Positions 42,565 to 52,852 of a stretch of 64,000 bases of DNA are shown here, piece after piece (the stretch's first letter is position 1; every line of letters begins with the position of its first letter). The notes under the pieces were generated by a model that was not told the origin of the DNA, ran no database searches, and saw only the letters and a list, made by a program, of their open reading frames with translations. The DNA comes from Porphyra umbilicalis (lineage: Eukaryota; Rhodophyta; Bangiophyceae; Bangiales; Bangiaceae). Made by a program: the position numbers and the translations under genes. The stretch covers positions 186,001 to 250,000 of the forward strand of contig KV918792.1 in NCBI GenBank assembly GCA_002049455.2, written 5' to 3'.

Positions 42565-43285
42565 GTGGATACAAGAGCTGAGTCCCTGCCACGCTGGTCG
42601 TGCTTTGGGAGGATCCCTGCCGGCAGTCGATTGTCATGGTATCCTGTTTTGCAGTCAAAAATGGGCATGGAGGCTGCTCAGGCCATGTCATCACTCGGTC
42701 CCACAGCCGCTGGCCGTGCTTTGGGAGGATCCCTGCCGGCAGGCGATTGTCATGGTATCCTGTTTTGCAGTCAAAAATGGGCATGGAGGATGCTCAGGCC
42801 ATGTCATCGCTCGGTCCCACAGCCGCTGGTCTTGTTTTGGGGCTTTTCCCGCCGGCAGGCGCTGGTCATGGTAGCCTATTTTGCTGTCAAAAATGGGTAT
42901 GGAGGCTGCTCAGGCCATGTCAGCGCTCGGTCCCACAGCCGCTTCTCTTGTTTTGGGGCTTTTCCTGCCGGCAGGCGCTGGTCATGGTAGCCTATTTTGC
43001 TGTCAAAAATGGGCATGGAGGCTGCTCAGGCTATGTCAGCGCTCGGTCCCACAGCCGCTGGTCCTGTTTTGGGGCTTTTCCCGCCGGCAGGCGCTGGCCA
43101 TGGTAGCCTGTTTTACTGTCAAAAATGGGTATGGAGGCTGCTCTGGCTATGTCAGCGCTCGGTCCCACAGCCGCTTGTCTTGTTTTGAAGCTTTTCCCGC
43201 CGGCAGGCGCTGGCCATTGTAGCCCGTTTTTTCCTCAATATTAGGCATGGAGGCTGCTCAGGCCATGTCAGCGCTCGTTTCCAGA
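42565..43285. repeat. 116-bp satellite array, about six copies
   Basis: The unit contains ATGGGCATGGAGGCTGCTCA, CGGTCCCACAGCCGCTGG and CCGCCGGCAGGCGCTGG. The landmark ATGGGNATGGAGG sits at 42661, 42777 and 42893, exactly 116 bp apart, and continues to about 43240. The first copies differ (GGAGGATCCCTGCCGGCAGG) from the later ones (GGGGCTTTTCCCGCCGGCAGG), so there are two sub-variants. As 116 is not a multiple of 3, the array is not protein-coding. The last copy decays after 43220. Confidence 0.92.
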
Positions 43286-43522
43286 GCCGTTTTTCTTGCA
43301 TAGGGGTCTACGTCTTTCTGCCGATAGGCGCTGTTCATGGCACCGAACTTATCCCGAAGCGCTCAGGAAGGATTCTGCTCAGAGCAACTGAGCGCCATGA
43401 TACGGTAGCATTGGCTGTGCCGCGCGGCAATTCTATATTGCTGGCGCTGGTCATTGTCAGGCAGTCGCTATGCAGGGCGGTTAACAGAGGTGGGGGTGGA
43501 CAGCTCGATGCCGTTCACCTGA
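43286..43522. other. Decayed edge of the satellite
   Basis: GCCGATAGGCGCTG and GGCGCTGGTCATTGTCAGGC recall the satellite unit, in degraded form. Nothing else is seen. Confidence 0.4.
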
Positions 43523-43945
43523 TCAGCCACTGAGACGCTTCCAGCGCTGTGCTACATCGATGCCAGCGTTTATTTTGTCACTCAATGATACACTGCTCAT
43601 TGGCTTCTGGTCTGTCTGTTGTTTGTCATTTTTGGTGTTCAATTTAAGCCCGTGGCAGAAAAACATGAGATCCATTCGCTCTGCTTTTACATATGCGATT
43701 GCGTATCCTGGAAGGACGTTTCGGATTCCACGGGCCTGCTGATCAGCGTCCAAACTCTTGACATCTGCGCGAGTGACCTGGATGCCAGTGTAGGGTCCTC
43801 GGGAGTACACGAAGGCGACGTCACCGTCGTCATCCAAAGAGTCTCGAGACTCACTAGGAGGCGCGACGCGGGCCGCATCACACACCTCCGGGGCACTCAG
43901 GTCCAAGACATCACGGCGAGGCTCCGCGTCACTCCGAGTGCACAT
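43523..43945 (-). CDS. Possible SENP6/7-like (Ulp2-type) SUMO-protease N-terminal piece
   Basis: A 140-codon minus frame. Residues about 45-90 read FVYSRGPYTGIQVTRADVKS, then LDADQQARGIRNVLPGYAIAY. This follows the entry segment of SENP6/7-type Ulp1 domains (V-Y-P-P..G-I-x-V-T-x-x-D-L-x-x-L...N-D...I-D-F-Y). The expected Trp-His, Asp and Cys catalytic blocks are not present in this frame, and the DNA further downstream on this strand is satellite. It is therefore an exon of an unseen gene, a truncated pseudogene, or a chance likeness. Confidence 0.3.
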   Translation of the reverse strand: MCTRSDAEPRRDVLDLSAPEVCDAARVAPPSESRDSLDDDGDVAFVYSRGPYTGIQVTRADVKSLDADQQARGIRNVLPGYAIAYVKAERMDLMFFCHGLKLNTKNDKQQTDQKPMSSVSLSDKINAGIDVAQRWKRLSG

Positions 43946-44247
43946 GGTGGGCGGCTCCAGTTAAAAGGGAAAAGTGTTTCACAGAGTGGATGGCCCCATG
44001 CACCGAGACGATTGCGGTGCGTTGTGACACGCCAGAACGAGGAGGCCACGAAAGGGGATAAAAGGTCGGCAACGTCACTCACAACACACACCGCCCCCGA
44101 GGGTGCACGCCGGCCTAGTGTAGTCCCCGTCACCGTGTGGCCACAGCGAAATAGGGGTGACGAGGAGTGAGTGATGACAGCAAAGCGTTAACAAAGATGC
44201 CGTACGCTGTGAGATTTGGCGTGCGCTGTACCCGCCGACCGTGTCCG

Positions 44248-44350
44248 TCTTCAGGTGAGCGCCAGGCCGGGCGCGAGGACGGGCACGAGGCCGAGCGCAA
44301 AGACGAGCGCGAGGTCGGGCGCGAGGACGCGCGCGAGGACGACCGCGGGT
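44248..44350. repeat. Short GAGGACG/GGGCGCGAG tandem tract
   Basis: About eight degenerate 12-bp units (GGCGCGAGGACG, GAGCGCAAAGAC) lie in a row, giving Arg-rich frames on the minus strand. Low complexity. Confidence 0.7.
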
Positions 44351-44417
44351 GGTGTTGTCCGTGCGTGCACTGATGCCAGACAGCGGGGCGCGCCCGGAAT
44401 GAGGCACCCCGTTGGGC

Positions 44418-44426
44418 TATATAAAG
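44418..44426 (+). promoter_or_regulatory. TATA-box-like site
   Basis: TATATAAAG in a GC-rich context (GGGCTATATAAAGAGAGG) is a strong match to a TATA box pointing right. The nearest plus frames are weak, so its target is unknown. Confidence 0.35.
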
Positions 44427-44665
44427 AGAGGGGCTAAGGGGCAACTAGCGGCACCGTGGCTGCTGGACGAAAAACGAGAAAAATCACCTTCCTTCCATGT
44501 CCCGACCAACCAACCAACCGCCCGACCACGCCAAGTACACCGACCGCAGGTGTGGCGGCCACCACACCGCCACATGGCGCCACTCTTACGAAGCGTCAGT
44601 CGCGGTGAGGTCCCTCTCCGGCGGCACCAGCCGACGGGGGCAGATCTTCGGGTCTCTCGAATGTC

Positions 44666-45214
44666 CTACCCCATGAGGCACCAGCTGGCGGTGAGGATAG
44701 TGATCTGGCAGAGGGCTTCAAAGAGCTCCACCTCCCTTTCGTCGGCCAACGCGCCGAGAAACGCAATGCACACAGCAGCCATCATGACCACGTACGTTTC
44801 GAGATTGTTAACCCGCAGCGAGAGGGACAGCAGGCGGAACTGCTGGAGGTACAAGAGCAGCGCCGCTTTGGACATAAAGTGCGTGCGAAGAATATGCACG
44901 AAGAAGCGGTAGACCTCCGTTTGGTTAAGCTCCTCGTCGGGGCCATGGAAGAAAGTGGCGAGCGGCGAGGCGCCGAGGACGATGGTCATCTGCTTGTGCG
45001 CTGTGTAGATGGCCAGGACGCTGGCGATGAAAACGTGGCTCCGCCCCACAAGCGCCATAAGGTCCCGCATAAACGCCAGGATGTCGTCAATAAGGGGGAC
45101 GCCTGCGCTGCGCATTGACGGAGGGGCCCCCATCGCTAGCGGAGACACCACCGGACGTGGTGGCTGAGTGGACGCCCGCATTGGTGGCGGCGGCGGCGGC
45201 TCCGCCGCCATCAC
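44666..45214 (-). CDS. Hypothetical helical protein, 182 aa
   Basis: The frame has a Pro-rich start (MMAAEPPPPPPMRAS) followed by about 140 residues of varied, helix-forming sequence: VPLIDDILAFMRDLMALVGR, ASVLAIYTAHKQMTI, EVYRFFVHILRTHFMSKAAL, LYLQQFRLLSLSLRVNNLET and YVVMMAAVCIAFLGALADER. Unlike the low-complexity frames nearby, it uses all amino-acid types and is free of Ala/Gly runs, which supports real coding. Several segments are hydrophobic enough for amphipathic or membrane helices. The layout faintly recalls a cyclin box but no diagnostic residues are present. I do not recognise it. Confidence 0.5.
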   Translation of the reverse strand: MMAAEPPPPPPMRASTQPPRPVVSPLAMGAPPSMRSAGVPLIDDILAFMRDLMALVGRSHVFIASVLAIYTAHKQMTIVLGASPLATFFHGPDEELNQTEVYRFFVHILRTHFMSKAALLLYLQQFRLLSLSLRVNNLETYVVMMAAVCIAFLGALADEREVELFEALCQITILTASWCLMG

Positions 45215-45366
45215 TTCCGGCGGCTACTGTCCGCACGTCCACCCCGACGGCCCAGGGGGCGCGCAAGCTCAGAATGCGCAACTACCACGCCGTGTCCGTG
45301 TTTCCAGGAGCGCCGAAGCGAGAAGCGCGCGCCCCTGCTTGACAACCGTCAGCCGTCGAACACCCA

Positions 45367-46220
45367 GTGTCGCGAGCGGCGGCGCCCTGCCGTCCCGAAC
45401 CAAGCCGAAGACGGGGGCGGCGTCGGCGTCGCCGCCGGCGGTGCACCTTCCCCCTCCCCCCCCCCCAACCCTGCGGCTGTCCCCTGTCCGCTTTTGCCGC
45501 CGACGGGTGGCCCATTCGTCTTCTGGGGCGGAACGGCTCACACCTGTCAGCTGGCCGCCTAAGGACGCTCCGACTGAGACACGCGGCGGCGGACGACGGC
45601 CCTACTCATTGGTGCATTGCGTCGGTCTTTCGGATGCATGCGGTGGAGCTGGAGGACGTCGTCATCGGCCTTGTGTCCGAAGAGTGTGCATTCATCCATG
45701 CAAATGCTCCGTATGTGCGGACGCACCACAAGACCGGGTACCTGGCCTATTGGCTTGGCGCCGCCGTGGCGCCGCCGCTGCGGTGGCCGCCCTCTCCGCC
45801 CCCCCATCAGCAGCATCCGCGGCGCTCGTGGACCTGCGAATGGTGGTGCATGGGATCCAGGGCCGTGCGCGGGTGAGCTGGCCCGTGCCCAGCGGCGAGG
45901 CGCGCGGGTGGTTTTGTGTCCCCCCTGACCTGTACCCGCTCGCGTCGTTGACGCGCTTGCGGACGCTGACGTGGGAATCGGGGGCGTGGCCGGACAAGCG
46001 CCACCCCGACTGGTTGACCGACCCAGGCACCCGCAGGGATATGGCCATTGTCACAACCGTCCGACGGGTGGCCGCGTCGCTGCCGCGCATCGCCACGAAG
46101 GTTTGCTTAACGCGGCGCGGTGACCCTTCGGGTCCCGAGAGGCTCTACCGATCCAACGCAAGTGACATCCGCCCTGACGGGGGCGAGCCAAACGACGCGG
46201 TGGAGGCGCAAGGTGTTTGA
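45367..46220 (+). CDS. Putative unknown protein, two frames (low support)
   Basis: Frame one (to about 45800) has a protein-like stretch THWCIASVFRMHAVELEDVV, then IGLVSEECAFIHANAPYVRT. Frame two (about 45815-46220) has DLRMVVHGIQGRARVSWPVP, then WFCVPPDLYPLASLTRLRTL and DMAIVTTVRRVAASLP. Both look coding and are adjacent but in different frames, suggesting an intron or a frameshift near 45790-45820. No family is recognised. The start is unknown. Confidence 0.35.
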
Positions 46221-47772
46221 TGGAGGCGGCGTGGGCCGCCCACGTGTTTGGCCCCCACAACTCCAAGCGGGGGCCACAACCTCCTGGCGGGCCGAAACTC
46301 TCCCGCCCGTCTCACCGGGAGCCCCCCCCCTTCCGGACCCGCTCCCGTCGCCACCACCACTCCCCACCCCACCGCCGCCCTCTGCGTCCCGCCGTCGCAG
46401 GTGGCCCCCGCCACGGCCAGCGACGGCACCGTTGGTGGGTGGTCGGGGAACAGCGGGCGCGGCGCCCTCCCGGACGGCGTGGTCGCCCCCGCCAGCGACC
46501 GCGGCGGCGGTGGCGCCGCCCCGCCGTCCCGCCCGAGGCGCGTGCGGCGGTCGCCGGCGCGGTCGGGCGCCACCCACCACCGCCACCCCGCCCGAGGCCA
46601 CCGCCGGTGGCAACGCGGCGGCGGTGGCACGGCGCCACGCGGTCCGCGCCACCGGCCCCGGCGGCGGGTGGCGGACGCGGCGGCAGAGGGCGACGGCGCG
46701 GACGCGTGGGTGGGGTCGCCGCGAAGGGAGGGGGGGGGTGTTGCAGCGGCGTCGGCGGCGGCCGCGGCGGCGGCGGCACGTCGGGCCGCGCTGACCGTTC
46801 CCATCTGCGCAAGAACGCCCAACTGCCTGAGCTGCATTCAAGAAGGTTGCTTTGCTGGTTCTTTGTGTTCCACGATGCGCCCCCCCGTCCTGAAGGCGAC
46901 AATTGAGGCATGAAGCATATAATCGCAACGTCTGCGGACAGACCTGGTACGCGGCCCACAGGGCTACAGGACTACATTTTTTCAATGCAACTGTCTCAAT
47001 GCAATGTAGAAAGACTTTTCAGACTCTGATGGACGCGCAAACGCTCCTGTGAAGCGTCTGGCGTCTCCCAGTTGAAAATAACGGAAGAGGGGTCGTTCTC
47101 GTCACTTCTTGGCCTCTTGAATTCCCGTGAACGATCTGCTGACGCCTTTATATATCTTGAGAGGTGAGGACATGTATGTCCGTACCTGCATGACCCTCTG
47201 CTACGCCTCTCAGGGACAATAGGGTGCTCTGCATACACACATTGAAGGCGAGGCGGCCCACCTATGCCCACATCTGCCTCCGCGTTTGTGCCCGACTGTG
47301 CATTCTCTTCTTGTGCATGCTTTGTGCGCTTCTCTGTACCGTCCCAGTGCTCGTCGAGGCCCGCATCACTGCCATAGAAACGCTCAGTCGTCATCTAGCA
47401 TTGAGAAGCGCATGAGATCGAGTTCAACAACTACAAATGAACTGCAAAATTATCGCATTGAAAATGTATCAATCACTACATGTAATTTCATATCAGTTCG
47501 GTCAGCACTGGGTTGTCCATTCTATATCTGGCCGCGAGTGCTTCGCGTAAACGTCAGAGAGGCATACACCACCGACGTTCTGGCTTGAGGCGGCGCAACG
47601 TGATGGCTTTTCGCAGCATGTTGTGGTTGTGTGGTTGGGCAGCGTCTTGGTGGAAGCCAGGAGGGCCGCGCGAGGCGGCTCGGTCGAGAGCCCGGTGTCA
47701 AAAGAGAGACGTGGAGGTTGAACTCGTGAGGCTGACATTGCCATCCCCGATGGATGACATGCTGCGAGCATT
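46221..47772. other. GC-rich block then AT-rich spacer, no confident gene
   Basis: 46240-46800 is a (GGCGGCGGTGGC)-type GC block, open in all frames and thus uninformative. 46900-47560 falls to average GC with short frames only. Confidence 0.4.
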
Positions 47773-47819
47773 CTGCGGTGGCGTCCAGTTGCCATCATGG
47801 CAACTGGACGCCACCGCAG
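47773..47819. repeat. Perfect 23-bp palindrome with 1-nt spacer
   Basis: CTGCGGTGGCGTCCAGTTGC-CAT at 47773-47795, one C, then its exact reverse complement at 47797-47819. It would form a cruciform or a very tight hairpin. Confidence 0.95.
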
Positions 47820-49300
47820 CGGTCGCCGTCGACGCCGTCCAGCATCGTCGGCCCGGCAGGAAATCACATCGAGCATGCATCGGGCTGCATCCACCATCGA
47901 AACCGGCATTCGATGGGCGTTTTTGGGCCCATCCGAGTCTCCATCGAAGTGCATCGCCCGATGGACACACAGCCGTTGACAGGAACCCAACAACACGTCC
48001 ATTACTGCCTCACGGTCTGCGCCACGAGTCTTGACCGCCGTTACAGCTAGCATTAAGCACGGGCAATCTCGCGAATGATTGGTCCAGCTGCTATCCCCGT
48101 TGGATAAGGGACAGATCTTGCTCCGACAGGTATGCTGCTTACTGTGAAGGGGCACTGTAAATGTAATGCAACGGGAATGTGAGCAGCAAGGTCCGGCATC
48201 CACGATTTGCTTATCTGCTCAAGGACCGAGCGAGGCCGCAAGAGCGAACGGGCCTGACTTGTGTGTCTGAGAATCGCTCGCGAGGAGATGGCCGCCTGCA
48301 AGGAGCGGTCTTATACTGTAGCGGGCTGTTCATTCTCTGCTTGCGCGTCTTTGGCCCTGCCGGGCGGGCATGCTAGGGGGGGGCGCTGCCCCAGGGGCGC
48401 CGTGTCCCACACCACCCAGACCGTCGCCACCCGAGCGGCCGCCGCCGCCCCCATCGGTGGCCACGGCGGTCGCGGGCGGGAGGAGCTTCCCCATCCATCC
48501 CGCGCGGATGCGGCGGCGAGGTGCCCCGCCCCCCCCACCCCGTTACACGCCGTCGCCGACCGCCTCGTCGTTGGCGTGAACGCGCGCCCTCAGCGCCGCC
48601 CTCCCGTCCGACGTGCCTGTGATCCGCGCGGCCCTGGCGCGGCCGATGTGCGACCCTCGCCGGGCGCGGGCGTGGCGACGCTACCGCTACGCGTTCGCGG
48701 TGGGGGGGAGAAGGGATGGGGGCGTTGGCGTGTTTGCCCGCCACCGTTTGTGGCACCTGTCCGGTCCGGCTGGCGGCAGCGGTGGCGCGTCCGCCCCCTC
48801 GTCGGCAGCCGCGCCGGCCCTGGTCTGTTTCTGCCACCGTTGGCGACGGGTTCGCAGGCCGTCGGCGCGGGGAGCGCACAGGGCGGGCGGAGGTCGCTCG
48901 ACGGGTGGACGGATTCCGCAAAGGGGGCGCCACGCGGCGTCGCGGCGACGGTGGCCCGACCGCCGCCGCTGGATCGCCTGGCGCCCCGCCGCGGGCGAAG
49001 CTGGGGCGAGGAAGCGCGCGGGGGTGGTCGCGAACCACGGCGACAGAGCGGCCGGGGGAGCTATCCCGCCCCGTAGCGGGGCGCCGGCAACGGTAGGGAG
49101 GGTATGCCGGGGTCGCGTGCTGGCGTGCTGTCGGGGAATGCCCTATGTCGGCCTAATTGCAATGACGCTCCACGTCCATTACGTACCAAAATACGGTTCA
49201 CCCTAGTCAAACAGTTATTGCGTTCAACTCAGTAATAGAACACTCACGCTATTGGACAAACCTCTTGCTGCGACCGTCACAAGCGACGAATCATGGGAGG
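47820..49300. other. No confident gene; GC-rich block 48.36-49.08 kb
   Basis: 47890-47970 carries GATGGGCGTTTTTGGGCCCA and GCCCATCC motifs like the foldbacks at 49.4 and 59.9 kb. 48360-49080 is another GC-rich block that is open in several frames and looks like those at 46.3 and 59.1 kb in composition. No domain. Confidence 0.4.
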
Positions 49301-49319
49301 GGAGATTCTGAGCGGGCTT

Positions 49320-49570
49320 CCTCGGCGTACAGTCATCGAGGGTCCGTCGAAGATCCACCGAAAGGGCGCGTCGATGGGGTTCTCAAGGCCCCATCGGAAG
49401 CCATCGAGAATCCTTGTCGATGGATCGTCTAGGCCGGACGACTGCCCATCCAAACGCGATTTGGATAGGCTTTGAATGGGGCCTTGGATGGGAATGGATG
49501 GGCCCCTAAAGCCCATCCAAACGGGTTTTGGACGGGATACCGCGAGGATTTGGATGGGCGTTTGCAGGCA
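49320..49570. repeat. CCATCCAAA/TTTGGATGG foldback, copy 1
   Basis: Many inverted short motifs (CCCATCCAAACG, TTTGGATGGG, CATCGAGAATCC, TCCATCGACA-like). It shares CTTGGATGGGAATGGATGGG exactly with the copy at 59.9 kb. Confidence 0.65.
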
Positions 49571-50020
49571 ATGGCGTAGTCCCCAGTTCCGCCCGTGAGT
49601 CCCTCGAGTCGAGGAGGCCCGCCGGAGAGACAGCGCGTGATCCTCGGCAGGCTCGGCCGTTTCATGTGCACAGCGGGTGGACGTTGGAAGAACTCCTCTC
49701 CTATTGGACGCTCCACGAGGATGAGCCTGCCAATGCCGTGCCTGCAAGAGAGAGAGCGAACCGCTGACAGAGGAGAGAGAAACACGGAACGATGAGCAGC
49801 TGCTTTTTGTGCGCGCTACTATTCCATCCCTGCTGATATGTTTTGTACCGCACCGCACGCGCTGTGACACCGAAGTTGTTCTCTCTCAATAGCACCTAAG
49901 AAACATTGCCTGTGAGCTGCACGAGGAGCGTCAGCCACGGCCAAACAAAAAGCAAAAAGGCATACAACGCAAGCAGCCAACGTGGCTGTCCGCACAGGCT
50001 GTGTGCACGACACAGCGCCC
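49571..50020. other. 3' region of the 943-aa gene
   Basis: About 450 bp of mixed DNA downstream of the minus-strand gene. No further feature is supported. Confidence 0.4.
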
Positions 50021-52852
50021 TCAGTAGACACCCTCCTCCTCTTTCTCATCGCATTCTTCGCCGTTAGTCACACCTGCATGCTCGTCGCCGTCGTCAGAGC
50101 TGTCACGGCCAGGATCCGAGTCGTCAGCGTCAGTCGAGGACGTGCGCGCTCCAACCTCATCGCTCTCCTCACTGTCGCTGTCGCCGCCTCGGCTCCCCTC
50201 TCCGTCACTCCCAGCCGCTTTGCTTCCCGCCCCTTCCTCCGTAAGACCAATCAGCGCCGCCCCGCTGCCGTGGTCGGCGTCCGTGCCGACCACGACCACA
50301 ACACCGGCGGGAGGCGCGTGAGAGTCGCCGTCAGGGGCCCTGCCGTCGTGAACGCTGACGCCGTAGTCCTCAATGCAATTCGGCGCCGGCGCAGCCGTGG
50401 GGTCACCGGCTGCAGGGCGTCGGGTCTCAGCACCGCTGCTGCTCGGCCCTCCTCCACGAGCCATTCCCCCAGCGGATGCACCAGCGCGGACCACCCCACT
50501 CAATGACGCGGTGACCGTGCGCTTCGTAGAAGTGGGCGGGTGAGCCGACGTCACCGGCGTGGAAGAGCTCGGCGCGTTGGCCGCGGCCGGTGCCGGCGCG
50601 GTGAAGATCCACTCGCCGGTGTTGGTGCGCACCACCATGTCCGGGTCGATTGCATCTGTGATGCGGTAGCCGGCGTGGACCTTGTTGTCCTTGTGGTTCT
50701 TGGAAAGATGCCTGATGGACGCCGCGAACTCATCCAGCCAGTGCATGTAAGAGCCGTTGCCGGTGCCACCGCGCCGCCGCATGCGACGGCCAAGCGCAAT
50801 CTCAAACTCATTGCGTACAAGCCTGGCAATGAGGGCGTGGTGCCCGACGACCATGTCCACGTGCTGGCGGCTACCCGTGCTCTTGTCCTTGACGATGCGG
50901 CCGCTGCCTCCAATCTTTGTGAACAGGTTCTTAGCCGCCGCCACCACCGCCTTCTCGCCCTTATACGACGTGATGAATGAGTCCTGCTTGGACCACTTAT
51001 TGGCCTTGCCGATGGGCATGGGGTTGTAGGAAAACCCAAGCACGCCGAAGAACGGCTTGAGAATAAACTCCCGGAGCTGGGCCAGGGTGTGGGGAATGGT
51101 GGACATAATGACGGCCACCGGCCGTTTCTTGATGGGCTCGGCGCCTCTCACGGAGGACGGGAAGTACACGCGATTCATCATGTAGTCATTGGCCGCATCG
51201 GAAGACACCGCCAAGGCCTTGATGACCACGTCTTGAATCACTTCCACCGCCGTGTTCGCGTCCATGAGGACCTCGCGGGAGTCGATGGTGGTGGCGACGC
51301 GCTTCTTGACCACAGTGCGCAGGGGGCGCCGCAGCTTGGCCGCTGCCGCCTCGTTCTCCTGAGCCAGCGCCATGGCGGCGGCCATCGCCTCTTCCACCTT
51401 AACGACGGGCTTCTGGTCCTGGTCCTTGACGCCCGCACGGCCGGTGGCGCAGGTGCCGTGACTGGCCTCCTTGCGTCGCACCTCCGTGGAAGCCGCACCC
51501 TTCACTGACAGGCGTACGGACGCCACCGCCAGGGCCGTGCGCTCGTTGCACTGGCCCTGCGCGTCGACACGCGCCTCGAGGCGGGTGGCGTCCGCACGCA
51601 AGTTGTCAATCTGCACGGTAGATTGCTTGAGGGCGGCCCATAGTGCCTTGTTGCCATCACGCACGGCTTTGGCTACCTCGCCGCCGACGAGCTTCCACGC
51701 AGCGACGGCCTCGGGGGTTGGGGCCGCCGAGTTTCTCGCTGCGCCGCCGTCACTGCTGCGGGCAGCCTCCTGCGCCGCCGTCTTTTTCTTGGCCAGCGGC
51801 GCACCGGGCTTAGCCGACGGCGCCTTGGCGGAGCTCCGCTTCTTTCCGCCGCCGACATTGGTGCCCGAGGCTCGACGACGGGGGGGCGGCGGGGACGGGA
51901 AAGCTGCGGCCAACGACGGCGGGGGCGGTGAACCAGCCGCGGCCACCGCCGCCGCCGCAGCCGCTGCCGATTCCGCTTCCAACTCCGCCGCGGTGGGCTG
52001 CACACCCGGCGACCCCCAAACACAAGGCCCATGTGTGGGCGACCAGGGGGCAGTGTCCGCCTGCGTCGCCGTCCATGGAGCCCCCACCATCAGCGGCTGC
52101 GCTGGCGTCCAGGGCGCCCCGGCCGCCGGAGACGGCGGCGTGGACCAATGAGATGACGCCGCTGTCGCCGATGCCGGCGGCAGGGCAGGCGAAGACGGCG
52201 GGGGCGGCGGCGTCATCGGCTTGGGGCGCGGCGGGGACTCAAACGAAACCGTCGGAATCTTGAACGGGGAGTTGTCAAGCGGCGCAAAGCGGTTCGGCCC
52301 AAAGGGCGCCAGCCGCCTCACCCGTGTCACACCGCTGTCACCGTCCTGCCGGAGCCCCGGCGCCAGGTTCCAGACCGTCTGCGAGCCGTCACGCACCTCC
52401 CCTGACGGCGGCGGCGCGGGGAGACCGCGGGTCGACGGTTTGTTGCGGTTGTCGATGCAGTCAGCGTCGGGCACGCCAGCCGCAGCGGCCGCGGCACCGG
52501 GCGCTTGGACCGGCTCCACAGGCGTCGACAAGGCCGACGGATAGGCGGGGGCGTACGCGGTGCCAATCTCGTCGATGGCTTGCGACTCAGGCATGCAGTG
52601 ATGGAGCTGTGGTGGCTGCCCGACAGTGGTGCCAGGTATGACGGCGGCCGGGGCGTTCTGGGCGCGGAGCTCCGCGGCGGCCAGCTCGGTGGCGTTATGC
52701 GCGTCGAGGAGACGCTGGTTGGCGTCCCAGGCTGCGAGCGTCTCAACCGTCGTTGGCAGCGCCGACCTGGGCGGGGCGCGCCCGCTAGGCCGGTTGCCCA
52801 CCATAGAGGGCAGGTGCCCAGACGATACAATCACAGTGGGGGGGTGGGACAA
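50021..52852 (-). CDS. Hypothetical 943-aa protein with conserved-looking central domain
   Basis: An uninterrupted minus frame. N-terminus: Pro/Ala-rich, disordered (residues 1-350), with KKRSSAKAPSAK as a possible nuclear signal near 340. At 380-470 there is a helical, coiled-coil-like region (AWKLVGGEVAKAVRDGNKAL, VDAQGQCNERTALAVASVRL). At about 490-740 there is the most ordered part: REVLMDANTAVEVIQDVVIK, RPVAVIMSTIPHTLAQLREF, ILKPFFGVLGFSYNPM, SRQHVDMVVGHHALIARLVR and SYMHWLDEFAASIRHLSK, evenly mixed residues with many invariant-looking aromatics. The C-terminus is very acidic (Ser/Asp/Glu, residues 870-943). Lys/Arg in the core plus the acidic tail suggest a nuclear protein; that is inference. 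I recognise no family. It could be a lineage-specific host gene or an accessory gene of a transposon. Confidence 0.7.
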   Translation of the reverse strand: MSHPPTVIVSSGHLPSMVGNRPSGRAPPRSALPTTVETLAAWDANQRLLDAHNATELAAAELRAQNAPAAVIPGTTVGQPPQLHHCMPESQAIDEIGTAYAPAYPSALSTPVEPVQAPGAAAAAAGVPDADCIDNRNKPSTRGLPAPPPSGEVRDGSQTVWNLAPGLRQDGDSGVTRVRRLAPFGPNRFAPLDNSPFKIPTVSFESPPRPKPMTPPPPPSSPALPPASATAASSHWSTPPSPAAGAPWTPAQPLMVGAPWTATQADTAPWSPTHGPCVWGSPGVQPTAAELEAESAAAAAAAVAAAGSPPPPSLAAAFPSPPPPRRRASGTNVGGGKKRSSAKAPSAKPGAPLAKKKTAAQEAARSSDGGAARNSAAPTPEAVAAWKLVGGEVAKAVRDGNKALWAALKQSTVQIDNLRADATRLEARVDAQGQCNERTALAVASVRLSVKGAASTEVRRKEASHGTCATGRAGVKDQDQKPVVKVEEAMAAAMALAQENEAAAAKLRRPLRTVVKKRVATTIDSREVLMDANTAVEVIQDVVIKALAVSSDAANDYMMNRVYFPSSVRGAEPIKKRPVAVIMSTIPHTLAQLREFILKPFFGVLGFSYNPMPIGKANKWSKQDSFITSYKGEKAVVAAAKNLFTKIGGSGRIVKDKSTGSRQHVDMVVGHHALIARLVRNEFEIALGRRMRRRGGTGNGSYMHWLDEFAASIRHLSKNHKDNKVHAGYRITDAIDPDMVVRTNTGEWIFTAPAPAAANAPSSSTPVTSAHPPTSTKRTVTASLSGVVRAGASAGGMARGGGPSSSGAETRRPAAGDPTAAPAPNCIEDYGVSVHDGRAPDGDSHAPPAGVVVVVGTDADHGSGAALIGLTEEGAGSKAAGSDGEGSRGGDSDSEESDEVGARTSSTDADDSDPGRDSSDDGDEHAGVTNGEECDEKEEEGVY

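Noticed and set aside
42449-43222. Three plus-strand frames over the satellite
   Set aside because: The unit is 116 bp, so each copy shifts frame. The same peptide appearing in three frames is a repeat artefact.
42565-43285. CRISPR-like array
   Set aside because: Whole 116-bp units are similar, with no unique spacers, and the setting is eukaryotic.
44666-45214. Cyclin (PHO80-type) assignment
   Set aside because: The helical pattern is suggestive, but no cyclin-box residues could be matched with confidence.
46240-49090. Two GC-rich multi-frame ORF clusters (46.3-46.9 and 48.3-49.1 kb)
   Set aside because: Low-complexity GC content keeps all frames open, and no residue pattern or domain distinguishes one frame.
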